This document shows, piece after piece, positions 33,749 to 42,911 of a stretch of 64,000 nucleotides of DNA. Origin of the DNA: Entoloma clypeatum (lineage: Eukaryota; Basidiomycota; Agaricomycetes; Agaricales; Entolomataceae). Location of the stretch: positions 4,836,001 to 4,900,000 of the forward strand of contig OY751487.1 of the NCBI GenBank assembly GCA_963565915.1, written 5' to 3'. How positions within the stretch are numbered: the stretch's first letter is position 1; each line of letters opens with the position of its first letter. A program made the translations under genes and the position numbers. The notes beneath the pieces were generated by a model. It was not told where the DNA came from, made no database searches, and saw nothing but the letters and a program-made list of their open reading frames with translations.

Positions 33749-34120
33749 ATGTCCAACACCACCGTTACCTCCACCTCTACCACCGACATCAACCCCGCCA
33801 TTGCCGCCCTCATGAACAAAGCACTCTCCATGAGAGACCAAATCCATGCTCTCGAAACTTCCCTTGCCGACCTCCTCCATCGCCAGATGCATATCCGGCT
33901 TCACTCGCTGTCCAACCTACCCGTCGCCCCGAGTCCCGAGGAAAAACAAATTCTCAGAAACTACACCAGCACCCTCGTAATCGAGAATCGACGTATTCGG
34001 CTGGCCATCAAGGGCCTCGAACTCGCCGTAGCCATCAACAAGGAGTTGATATATGATTGGAGCCTCAAGGAAAGTCCGAACTGGTCCGATCCCGGCAACA
34101 ACGAGGGATGGGGACAGTGA
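33749..34120 (+). CDS. Gypsy-A accessory ORF3, A2 version (123 aa)
   Basis: Homologue of 875-1237 in the same place, starting in CACCATGTCC and ending NEGWGQ. It shares SMRDQIHALE, HRQMHIRLHSLS, PEEKQIL, VIENRRIRLAI and LELAVAIN. Substitutions are mostly conservative and length changes are multiples of three, so it was under protein-level constraint. The frame is intact though gag and pol around it are broken. Unknown function. Confidence 0.8.
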   Translation: MSNTTVTSTSTTDINPAIAALMNKALSMRDQIHALETSLADLLHRQMHIRLHSLSNLPVAPSPEEKQILRNYTSTLVIENRRIRLAIKGLELAVAINKELIYDWSLKESPNWSDPGNNEGWGQ

Positions 34121-34154
34121 CTCTGTGAGGACACAGAGCTTGGAGAGGGGAACA

Positions 34155-34556
34155 TGTTATGGACTCTACAGTATGAGGACCACGTCATATCTTTTACTTA
34201 TCAGCCCGACGCGGCGCCCTCTTATGAACTCACTATGTCTAATATCTACTTTTGCAACCTTTGGTTCCCAGTCTGACTCACTACCTTACTTCGTCATCCC
34301 CTTTCGTATACTTCATTCCCGCGCTGACTCACTTTCCGCAGTCAGCTTACTCACTGTACATAGCCTTCTGCAGTCGCCTTACTCATGCGCACTGCCTTCC
34401 GCAGTACTGACTCATCCGCTACTGCCTATAGTCAGTACCTATATAAACCTCTTGTACTATAGTAGATTCCTTAGATTTAGCAATCACTTTGCTCTTCGCC
34501 TTTCCACTTTCCTGCATACTCTGCCCGAACCTTGGAACGGTTTGTTAAGCATAACA
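34155..34556 (+). repeat. 3' LTR of gypsy-A2
   Basis: 402 bp, preceded by a GA-rich polypurine tract (TTGGAGAGGGGAACA). It differs from the 5' LTR at a number of scattered positions. TGACTCA sites occur at about 34274, 34325 and 34401. Confidence 0.9.
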
Positions 34557-34714
34557 AGTATGCAGGAAGTGGAAAGGTGAAGAGCAATGTGATTGCTAAA
34601 TCTAAGGAATATAGCTATGGTACATGAGGTTTATGTAGTACTGACTATGAGTGGTAGCGAATGAGTCAGTAACTGCAGAAGGCAGTGCATATGAGTAAGG
34701 CAACTCCAGAAAGC
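34557..34714 (-). repeat. Inverted partial gypsy-A LTR
   Basis: From AGTATGCAGG the sequence matches the reverse complement of the A2-type LTR (R-U5 and part of U3, including a decayed TATA box) up to about 34714. It abuts the 3' LTR of A2 tail to tail, giving an LTR palindrome. Confidence 0.8.
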
Positions 34715-35099
34715 TTCCCCAGGAAAAATCCACATGCATTAGTAGCGGTCTGTAGATGTAGTAGCTGTCATACCCTGGTATACAGGTCCTCTTTATAGAG
34801 TCACTCATAGCATGAGCCTGGTCTCCATAGCAGTCCATAGCATTGCATAGATATTTATCAGATCTTTGTACCACTCCATATTTTCATATCAGGACAGCTA
34901 CAATGTCTATGATGACTCCAGTGTTCAATGTATTCTGTTAGACAACAGCCAATTCACCACTACAGCCATGCATGACAGGATAGATGAATGTTAAATAGAT
35001 CATATTGTGTCCACTACATACATACAAACATGCAATTGACTATGAAATCTACAGGCATCTCAACATACCATGATGACTGGGGACTGATTGCAGGATTCA
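34715..35099. other. Unassigned sequence
   Basis: About 385 bp of ordinary composition with no frame or repeat recognised. Confidence 0.5.
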
Positions 35100-35440
35100 T
35101 CCGCAGGTGGTGGGGGAGGCCATTGGGTGCAAGTGGACACCATAAGGCACTAGAGGATGCTGTTGGGTGTGAGTGATGACCGTTGGGCAGAAGTGGTGAC
35201 AAGAGAACACTGTTTGGAGAGAAGAGGCCGTTGGGCAGGAGGGACACCATTGAGCACAAGGGGCGGCCATTGGGAACGAGAGACGGCCATGGGGACATGA
35301 GTAAGGGATGCCGTTGGGCATATGGTGGCAGTTGGGCACGAGGGGTGGCAGTTAGGCACCTGAGCATGAGTAGTGGAGGCTGTTGGGAACGAGAGGATGC
35401 CATTGAGCGCAGCAGCCGTTGGACAGTGTTAAGTGGGTGA
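35100..35440 (+). repeat. Degenerate GC-rich minisatellite, array 1
   Basis: Imperfect units of roughly 20-40 bp around GGCCGTTGGGCACGAG (for example CCGTTGGGCAGGAGG and CCGTTGGGCATATG). The same unit recurs at 39980-40225 and 58145-58460. Translations of it are artefacts. Confidence 0.75.
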
Positions 35441-35552
35441 AACATCAGAGCTTCGTCGGAGTCCGTTGGAGGTCGGACGTAGGACTGAGACCGGAGCTGA
35501 ACTCTGGAAGTGCAGAGGAATGACGAAGGGAGGGACGTGGCTTCAACGTATG

Positions 35553-35728
35553 TGTTGCGCCGCCGTTTGTTGGATAAGGTGTTCCAATTGCAGGAGGTTG
35601 AAGGAGAGGTCGGAGGTGCGGAGGTCCTCGGAGAGATCTCAGTGAGAGACACATTGACGTGGAAGTGGTTGGACGATGTCAGAGTTGTGACTCGGACACA
35701 GTACTGAGCTCGTCGAAGGATAATGATG
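35553..35728 (+). repeat. Dispersed repeat R1, copy 1
   Basis: GTTGCGCCGCCGTTTGTTGG through TGAGCTCGTCGAAGG. The inverted copy is 57655-57836, about 85% similar. Nature unknown; possibly part of an LTR or non-autonomous element. Confidence 0.7.
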
Positions 35729-35776
35729 GAGAGTTGTATAAGAAGAATCCAACCTCAACAGCCTCCATAATTAATC

Positions 35777-37428
35777 ATGCACCCTATCTCCTCTTCCCAC
35801 AAGGAAAACATTCTTTCTCTGGCCTCCAATGGTCACTCCACTCGTCATATTGCCTCTAACCTGGGTATCAGCCAACCAACTGTCTCCAGAGTGCTTCAGA
35901 ATCTTCTTCCTCATCGCAATCTCTCTTCTGGTGGTCGTCCATCCAAGCTTTCTCCCACCAACACACGAAACATACTTTCACAAATCACCTCAGGGAGAGC
36001 CTCCAATGCTGTGCAGGCTACCAAACACACATCAGGAAAAAAACCTGTTGCTACAACAACTATAGTGCAAGTTGGCTGATATCTTGCACTATATAGTGTG
36101 ACATAGCACTATAGCTGCCATACACTCTTGTTTTTTTTCCTGGTGCATCAACACTGTCATCTCCAATCCTGTCTCCCCAGAAACTGTGAGAAGGGTTCTC
36201 AGAAAACATGAATTCAAGGCTGTAACAAAGAAGAAAAGACCTTTCTTAAAGGCCATACATCGGAAGAGGCGGTTGGCATTTGCTATGAAGCACAGGGAAT
36301 GGACAGTGGAGGACTGGAAGAGGGTCATTTGGTCAGATGGCAAGGAATGGGTCTGGAAAAAGAAGGGTGAGGGGCTTATTGAAAGAGAGGTTCAGGGCAC
36401 AGTCAAGTTTGGGGGAGGAACTATTATGGTTTGGGGTTGTATGGGTTGAGAAGATGTGGGGAGACTTGCAGAGGTTGAGGGGAGGATGGATGCTGATCAG
36501 TATGTGTCCATTTTGGAGGACAATTTGCTGCCCAGCATGGAGGAGAGTGGAATCTCTGAAGAGGAGATCATTTTTCAGCAGGACAATGACCCCAAGCACA
36601 CCTCCAAGAAGGCCAAAAAATGGATGGACAGCAAGAATATTGCTCTGCTGGATTGGCCTCCACAGTCCCCAGACCTCAATCCTTGTTGAAGTTCCACCTG
36701 GGCGCTAGCCACAGGTGTACTGAGCAATATAGCTACAGTGGAAGTACTCTACGATACTGCTATGGTCACTTACATGGTTTGGAGGGGGTAAGGCTAGTGA
36801 GAGCGGTTGAGGCTGGTGAGAGCGATGGAGCTGGTTAAGAGTCAAGAGACAACTTGTTGATATTGACAGTTTCCTGGTCTTATATACCGTACTACTGTTT
36901 GTACCAACCAAACAAGTATGTAATGAAGATATGTAAAGGTCACGTGATGTAATCTAATCTACGTGATGGGAAAAGTTTCAACAATCCTATTGAACACCTC
37001 TGAGTTCATATTAAAAGGAAGTTGAATGAATATCCAACACCACCCAAGGGAGTCTGGGAGATTTGGGACAGAGCAGCAGAGGTGTGGAATAATATAGAGC
37101 CAGAAGTGTGTCAAAACCTGATAGAAAGTATGCCAAGAAGGGTAGAGGCAGTAATCAAAGCTAAGGGGGGTAATACCAAGTACTAAAGTATAAAATACTG
37201 TATTTATTGTACATACTCACAAAACTGATTCAATGAGTCCCTGGAGTAATTTGATCATATATTGATCATTCTTTATGGGAATTACATAATTATTGCAAAT
37301 TCTGAGAGCCCTGAAGCAGGGCTTTTAACCAGGTACCAATACCTTCTTTTGATTGGCATTATTTGCAAAGTTATTTTGAAGGTATTCACAAAGTAGCAAA
37401 CATTGAATCAGTTTTGTGAGGCACTGTA
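35777..37428 (+). mobile_element. Tc1/mariner-like element with broken DD34E transposase
   Basis: Transposase pieces: helix-turn-helix (ENILSLASNGHSTRHIASNL and GISQPTVSRVL, then GGRPSKLS) at 35777-36040, and VSPETVRRVLRKHEFKAV at 36170 on. The catalytic D lies in VIWSDGKEW, the second D in FQQDNDPKHTS, and the E in DLNP/IEHL, 34 residues later. That last motif is split by a solo LTR. Damage: an insertion with a hairpin at about 36056-36115, a stop (TGG to TGA) near 36448, and TGA for W after IEHL. The right terminus is CACAAAAC-type TIR ending GCACTG-TA at 37401-37428; a reverse copy lies inside at 37215-37234. The left TIR was not found. It sits in a gypsy RT fragment. Confidence 0.82.
36684..36983 (-). 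repeat. Solo LTR of the Copia-1 family
   Basis: 300 bp, TGTTGAA...TTCAACA, with the 5 bp duplication ATCCT (36679-36683 and 36984-36988). About 90% similar to the Copia-1 LTRs, with fewer AATCT repeats. The GTAAGT donor is conserved. It splits the Tc1 codons for DLNP and IEHL. It marks an older Copia-1 insertion lost by LTR recombination. Confidence 0.92.
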
Positions 37429-38016
37429 CCAATATGGGTGCTTCTGTAAATAATTTCTTTAGCATGTCAAACACTTCCTCCTGTTCTGTACTCCATTTCC
37501 ATACCATGTCCTTCCTTGTTAACTTATGTAATGGTCTGGCCACTTTAGAGAAATCCTTGACGAATCTCCGATAGAAATTGGCAAGTCCAAGGAATGATTG
37601 TACTTCCTTGACCTTAGTCGGTGTCGGCCATTGTTTGATGGCGTCTACTTTCGAAGGGTCCATCCAAATTCTGTCTTTCCCAATAATTAATCCCAAGAAC
37701 TCTATTTCGTCTCTATCAAAGAAACATTTTTCTGGTTTCAAGAATAGATCATTTTCTCGTAATCTTTTCAAAACTTCCTCCACTATGGTGTCGTGTCGTT
37801 CCTTTTCTTCTGTTGCCACCAATATATCATTGATATAAATAACCATGTATCTCTGGTCGATCAAGTCCCTAAAGATATCGTTCATCATGGTCTGGAACGT
37901 GCTCGGGGAATTATTCAATCCAAAAAACATGACTGTCGGTTCAAAGGCTCTATCAGGGGTTGTAAATGCCGCTTTCCACTTGTCTCCCTCCTTGATGCGC
38001 ACATTGTTCTAGCCCC
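37429..38016 (-). pseudogene. RT fragment of a third gypsy family
   Basis: Minus-strand RT: VMFFGLNNSPSTFQTMMNDI, YINDILVATEEKE (YIND replaces Y-x-DD), FLGLIIGKDRIWMDPSKVDA and VQSFLGLANFYRRFVKDFSK. Different from gypsy-A and gypsy-B in sequence. The 3' side is cut by the Tc1 TIR at a TA, the 5' side ends at the TIR element at 38022. Confidence 0.85.
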
Positions 38017-38551
38017 ATCTGTAGTGTTTAGAGGTCCGATTCGGTCCGGTTTTTGACCCTCAAAATAGAGAGACCGAGACCGAGACCAAATTTTCGGTTC
38101 ACAAGATTATCAGAAAACCGAACTGGACCGATGCAAGACCGATGCATCGGTCCACATTACCTCTTAGAGTTGAGACTGAGCCGGTTCAGACCGGTTTAAA
38201 GCAATATATTACGAGGTACATAACAATAAGGACATGCGCGCTGATAAGGCCGCGATGCGTCTAGGCCTAAAATCTGTGCATTTTGCACCCTTTCACACTA
38301 TCTCTAAGGGATGACCCTGGCAATATAGGACATAGCGCTGGTCACCACTATGGGCTTAGCTATGATACTCGAGAGCTATGGGATCATCTCGCGAGATAGA
38401 AAAGACTATTGAGTGCCTCTCGTGACGAAGCGTGAAACAAGGAGATGGGTTATATTGGAGTTATTGATGACACTAGCACTGTCTACCATAGGTCGGGGCT
38501 TGACTGGAGATATTCTCGCAAGAGGTTTGGTCAATGCGCGCCGTGCTTCAC

Positions 38552-38967
38552 CACTCCTGACACTGAAAAGTTTTTCTGGAGGAAAAATTCATTATGAAAG
38601 AGGAATCCTCTTTCCTTTGGGTATATCTTTAAGAAAGATACAAAGTATTTTATATGGAAATTTTCAAGAAACATGTAATGTTTTTTCCAAATATTTTTGG
38701 CCAAAAAACTTTTTGTTTATCCTACAGTTTTTCTTGAGGAAAAACCAGATCCATTGTTTGGACAATGGAATAAGTTTATCTTTGAGAAAAACTCTTGGAA
38801 AAATGAAAAGTTTTACCAGAAGAAATACTTTGGAAACACATTATATGTTTCCTAAAATTTTCTATATGAAATACTTTGTATCTTTCTCAAAGATACACCC
38901 AAAGGAAAGAGGATTCCTCTTTCACAATAGATTTTTCCTCCAGAAAAACTTACCAGTGTCAGGAGTG
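38552..38967. repeat. 416 bp near-perfect palindrome (foldback/MITE)
   Basis: Left arm from CACTCCTGACACTG and right arm ending CAGTGTCAGGAGTG. The arms pair over about 200 nt each, including GAAAGAGGAATCCTCTTTCC and GAAAGATACAAAGTATTT, meeting near 38765 with almost no loop. The 207-codon plus frame across it is a by-product. Confidence 0.85.
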
Positions 38968-39979
38968 CACGTCCAAATCGTCCGTATCGGGAATATCAAA
39001 ATGACATCGGATGATACAGACCGAGATCGGGTTTGATACGTCGCAATCAACGTGACCTTATGGTGAACTTTAATAGAGATTGAATCTGATGGGTGGCTTA
39101 CTGAGGCAACCCTCAATTGATCCAGTTGATACCTCACGGTAACTAGTCGGCATCGTCCCGGGTACATCGCAAAACCAAGATATTGAAATAGTGGCCTCTC
39201 CAGTGCGGCAGAGGTTTGGATATGGAAAAGGGGCATACCTGTGGCGTTGTCTACCATATGGACACATCGAAACGACTTTAGCAAAGGTCATTTGACTGGA
39301 TACCATTTATCGATACCACATGCAACCTTTTTCTATATTTATTGCTGCTCATGTATAAAATCTTGTAGTTTCGTTGTAGATAGGTTAGGTTAGATTGTGC
39401 CCCAGAATTGATAGCATTTGTCTTGTGCATCTGTCATTGTTCGCAAGTATCATTGAAGCCTCGAGATCGTTTGGTTTGCATCAGAAGTCAGTCGCGATTG
39501 TGTTTTGTGTGTTTGAGAACTTGTCAATCGTCAAATTGTGTTATCTATCGGTTGTATTGGTCATTGTTGTGTTCATATTTGGTTGAGATCATGTTCGCAA
39601 AGTCTTGTTGGTTCGGAAATCACAAACCTTGGTTCATTATCTATTGAGAACTATCTCTGAGTCTTGTTCGAGACTTATTGAGCCATCGCTAAGCGAGTTA
39701 TTCAATTGTTGTTTGGAAGAGTCGCATCCTGAGTGATCCCACTCATCACCCCGAACTATATTGATTGAGAAGTACACATCGCGAGACTTGTTCAGTCTTC
39801 GTTGTTGTGTTTGGTGTTTGTGTGTGTGATAGAGATATCGCTCGCGCTCATCCCCAGACTCACTTCCTTCGTTTCAGCGCACAGCCAGATGCTGCGCGCG
39901 CGCGTTGTACTCCCTCAATTGCTCCTCCGTGGGCTCAGCCTGGCCGTACATGCTCTTGGGTGCGATTGGATGCCGTTGC
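38968..39979. other. Unassigned interior of the TIR element
   Basis: Short frames only. From about 39870 (CGCACAGCC...ATGCTGC) it matches 58060-58140, i.e. the internal part of the TIR family. Confidence 0.5.
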
Positions 39980-40225
39980 GCGTGAGTTGATGTGAGTGGC
40001 GGCCGTTGGGCACGCGAGGGGGCGGTGGGGCGCGACTTGACAGCATTGGGCGGGAGTAGAGGCCGTCGGGCATGCGAGGGGTCGTTGGGCGGGAGTGGTG
40101 GCCATTGGGCGGCAAGTGGAGGCTGTTGGGCGCTAGAGGGGGCCGTTGGGCACATGAGAAGTCGTTGGGTGGGAGTAGCGGCCGTTGGGCGGCAAGGAGC
40201 GGCTGTTGGGCAGCAGTTGTGGCCA
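39980..40225 (+). repeat. Degenerate GC-rich minisatellite, array 2
   Basis: About ten imperfect units around GGCCGTTGGGCGGGAGT. Related to 35100-35440 and 58145-58460. Confidence 0.75.
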
Positions 40226-41430
40226 GGTGTAGTGGTGGGGACAAACAAAAAGTGTGGGAATGTTTTGCTGGCCGTCGAATATATGGTTTGACTTTTGGCA
40301 ATTGCCGCGCATGCTTGGCAGTCAATGCCGAGCGATGTGTCCTTGAAACTCGCAGCCTCAATGCCCAAACCGTGGCACCATGAGTCCCAAGAATAGTCCT
40401 TACCTTATGTAGAGATATGTAGAAACTCATAATAAGTATATTTACAGTTAGATACATGAGCTAAGCATGGTAGAAAGTCTGTACTTCAAAATGATGTATC
40501 AAAACACCCTGTAAATCGTGATGAATAGTGCATCATGGCTTTCTTCAAACACAAAAAACATTATTTTCTTACTTCCTCCTTTCCACAAGCACTTTATTCT
40601 ACATGTACTGTATATATACTATGGAAACATTGTATCTGAACCTCCTCAGAGTATTCAAATGAATTTCAAAGTCTGAATAAGGTGAATATGAGTAAAATAA
40701 GTCGAAAATTTGTCAAAATTTTTTATTTCAGCTTTGGATTCCCTACATTCAGGGGAACTCCCAGCACCTTCATTTTTCAAATTTGGTTCATTCATTAGGG
40801 AGATATAACACTTTTTCTGAAATATGCACATTTCATTATTTCTATCTTACTTTGACTTCTAAAAATTATTCAAGGTGTTTCAGAAGATGAATATATATCC
40901 AATATATAATTCTATCACTGCAAACTATTATTAGTCCATGAGGAAGGGGCCGCGTGCACCCGCGCGATGCATTTTGCATATTGTTTACTATTATTTGGTC
41001 ATCAGCATCGCACCTCTATAACTTACAATCTGTGGCCTAATTTGATGAAATAAGTACATACTTGATGATATAGAAGGTCCCCCTACCTAATCAATATAGT
41101 AGAAGCCCTTACTTGTTCCTGTGTAGACATAATAAGCAGATGTGTGATGTTTTTTCAGGTTTGTTTACATGTATTTGACATGTTTGATGCGCGCGTGTCG
41201 CGCGTCATCCAAAGTCGAACTGAGGCATCCACCCATTGCTGACTCTGCAATGAGGGGCACAGGTGGTGAAAAGTTTAGAATATATTTATAGAATATATTT
41301 ATAACCTGTCTACTTGTGATTGAGGCAGGAGGGAGCGCATGCGCGCGCCTTTTGTCAAAAACCACGAGGTTGTGCTTATTTAGCAAGTGGGAAAATGGGA
41401 TGTAAGTAGAGTGTGAGCAATAAAATATAA
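40226..41430. other. AT-rich, no gene seen
   Basis: AT-rich sequence with a duplicated TAGAATATATTTATA near 41280-41300. No frame of note. Confidence 0.5.
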
Positions 41431-41431
41431 T

Positions 41432-41510
41432 GGTCTTGTGGCTCAGTTGGTTAAGTGTTGTTAAAAGAATCTTTTGTACTATAGAAGTTCAGAGTTCAAG
41501 TCTTTCTTGT
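41432..41510 (+). repeat. tRNA-like block (A and B box), SINE head or pseudo-tRNA
   Basis: TGGCTCAGTTGG at 41439-41450 fits the pol III A box and GAGTTCAAGTC near 41492-41502 fits the B box, about 42 nt apart. The acceptor ends (GGTCTTG against TTGTGGC) do not pair properly and the arms are imperfect, so it is not a functional tRNA gene. Confidence 0.4.
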
Positions 41511-41763
41511 GGCACAAATTTTGTACTTGCCATTTCGGTACATCCATTTCAGTTCCTTGGATCGTTCCATGGAAAACACTGGTTTAAACCGGTCGGAACC
41601 GGTCTTTGGCTGGTCTTTCAAACTCTAAAGTTTCGAGTGAACCAAGGACCGGCTGTGATCCCAAACCTTAAAGACTGAGACCGGCGGTCTGGTCTCTCAC
41701 CGGTTCGGTCCCATCCGGTCTCGGTCTGAAATTGACAAAGATAAACTGGACCTCGAAACACTA

Positions 41764-41881
41764 CTGATAGAGGGGACATGTGTCCCAGGGTTGTCGGAGT
41801 TAAGTGAAACGGGGTCGGATAGGAATTGAGGGTGGAAGGGTCATGTGAAGGTGCATAAGAAAAGGGTGAAAAAGTGTAACA
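41764..41881 (-). repeat. Truncated 3' LTR of gypsy-B
   Basis: Matches the right-hand 118 bp of 47807-48290 (CTGATAGAGGGGACA to GTGTAACA). The remainder is cut off by the right end of the TIR element. Confidence 0.88.
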
Positions 41882-41922
41882 TTACCCCCCTTTTATGCTT
41901 GAAGTCACCGGCTTCAATGTTT

Positions 41923-42873
41923 TCAGGTTGCCATGTTGTGCACAGTGTCGTCATCAAATTCATATGGCTCGCCCTCGAGGTCTGCGTAGCCAGAGCCAAG
42001 ACACTCATAGGTATAATATCCAGGCGCCTTCTTCTCGCACTTCTCGCACAAATAGAATGTGCACTGACACTCAATGTGTCCTTTAGCTCCGCACAGGCCA
42101 CATTGGCGCCCTTTGTCAATGTGTGGCCATCCTGCAGGACAGTGCCAAGGTCTGCTCAGAGAGTGAGCCCGCCCATGCATATCGATTTCATAACCAACGC
42201 AGTTGGGCTTGTCGGTGAGGTCGATAGGGGTCTGAGCCGAGAGACCATGTGCAAGTTCGACGGGGATCTGATATGAGGAACCATGCCCAAGTGGGACAGA
42301 CATGATCGTGCATACAGTTTTTCTTCTGGAGCATTTAGCAACTCCATAGGACGGTTTCTTTCCTTTCATGTCAGTCTTGATGCTGGAAAGGCTTCGGTCG
42401 CTGGTTAAAGGCAACATGGATTCAGCAGGGGAAGGGGTACTTGGGGGATCAGGGTTTCTGATGACGAGGGGAACTGGGTTAGGGATGGGGGTCGGTTCAG
42501 GGATGGGTTTGGGGATGGGGACCACTGGGGTGGGAGATCTGGGGGCGGGATTTATGAGCGAGAGGTCGGGGTAGTTAGAACATGTGGGAAATAGTCTTTC
42601 AAAGCATCGGTAGACTCCTCTGTCTACCAAGAGGTCAGTGTGATTATCAATGAGGCAGGCAATAGAGGCAGAAGTGTTGTAATGGTACTCCCAGATAGAG
42701 ATGAGTCTGTACAACACGTTGACCAGGAACTGGTCTGTTTCATCTTCCAGTCGTCCAAGGACGTTGTTCTCATCTTCGGGGTTGGTGAACAGGTTCAGGA
42801 GTCGGGATCGTCTGGTATGTCTGTTGGTGTTGAAACATACTTCTTCAGGGGAGGCGATGCGGAGGTTGGACAT
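41923..42873 (-). CDS. Gypsy-B accessory ORF3: proline-rich, zinc-knuckle-like protein (316 aa)
   Basis: Uninterrupted ORF between the chromodomain and the 3' LTR. I chose the ATG at 42873 (MSNLRIASPEEVCFN) because the open frame upstream overlaps the chromodomain in another frame. Residues 1-105 look folded and helical (QFLVNVLYRLISIWEYHYN, CLIDNHTDLLVDRGVYRCFE). About 108-145 is a proline-rich linker with PIPKPIPEPTPIPNPVP. The C-terminal 70 residues hold many cysteines: HCPAGWP, then CGLCGAKGHIECQC, and CEKCEKKAPG, resembling paired zinc knuckles. No transmembrane segment, so not an envelope protein. Function unknown; nucleic-acid binding is plausible. Confidence 0.8.
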   Translation of the reverse strand: MSNLRIASPEEVCFNTNRHTRRSRLLNLFTNPEDENNVLGRLEDETDQFLVNVLYRLISIWEYHYNTSASIACLIDNHTDLLVDRGVYRCFERLFPTCSNYPDLSLINPAPRSPTPVVPIPKPIPEPTPIPNPVPLVIRNPDPPSTPSPAESMLPLTSDRSLSSIKTDMKGKKPSYGVAKCSRRKTVCTIMSVPLGHGSSYQIPVELAHGLSAQTPIDLTDKPNCVGYEIDMHGRAHSLSRPWHCPAGWPHIDKGRQCGLCGAKGHIECQCTFYLCEKCEKKAPGYYTYECLGSGYADLEGEPYEFDDDTVHNMAT

Positions 42874-42911
42874 GGTGATGAGAAGGTGTGGATCGTTGGG
42901 GTTCAAAGGTG

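Larger units (their letters stand above)
22336..34556 (+). mobile_element. Ty3/gypsy gypsy-A, copy A2, interrupted by Copia-1
   Basis: LTRs at 22336-22738 and 34155-34556, internal gag, pol, ORF3 and polypurine tract in plus orientation, with Copia-1 inserted at 26394-32202. Removing Copia-1 and one GCATC restores pol sequence matching A1 (GCACGCATCAAGGC). Left flank TGCCC and right flank AGTAT do not match, so no target duplication remains; the right side abuts an inverted LTR piece. About 235 nt is deleted in RNase H near 26284, with a 2 nt CA microhomology. The U3 differs from that of A1. CGA-to-TGA stops occur near 22794 and at 24666, 25338, 32304 and 32859. Confidence 0.92.
38022..41763. 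mobile_element. TIR-bounded composite element with GGTCCGG-rich ends
   Basis: The left end starts TAGTGTTTAGAGGTCC and the right end finishes GGACCTCGAAACACTA, an inverted pair. The sub-terminal 150-190 bp on both sides carries inverted GGTCCGGTTC and ACCGGTTTAAA motifs. The ends resemble hAT-type TIRs, but no transposase and no 8 bp duplication are seen; only CTG flanks both sides, which may be chance. A third, plus-oriented end is at 57837. The interior holds a palindrome, a minisatellite and a tRNA-like block. Confidence 0.5.

Noticed and set aside
35014..35652. 212-codon minus ORF rich in P, S and L
   Set aside because: It is the complement of the CCGTTGGGC minisatellite; repeats give artificial open frames.
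38413..39036. 207-codon plus-strand ORF
   Set aside because: It runs through the 416 bp palindrome, so both strands are open by symmetry; composition is not protein-like.
39915..40457. Minus ORFs of 164-180 codons
   Set aside because: Same minisatellite artefact as at 35100-35440.
38022..41763. CACTA-type transposon
   Set aside because: The ends are TAGTG...CACTA in the inverse orientation to CACTA elements, and no matching transposase is present.
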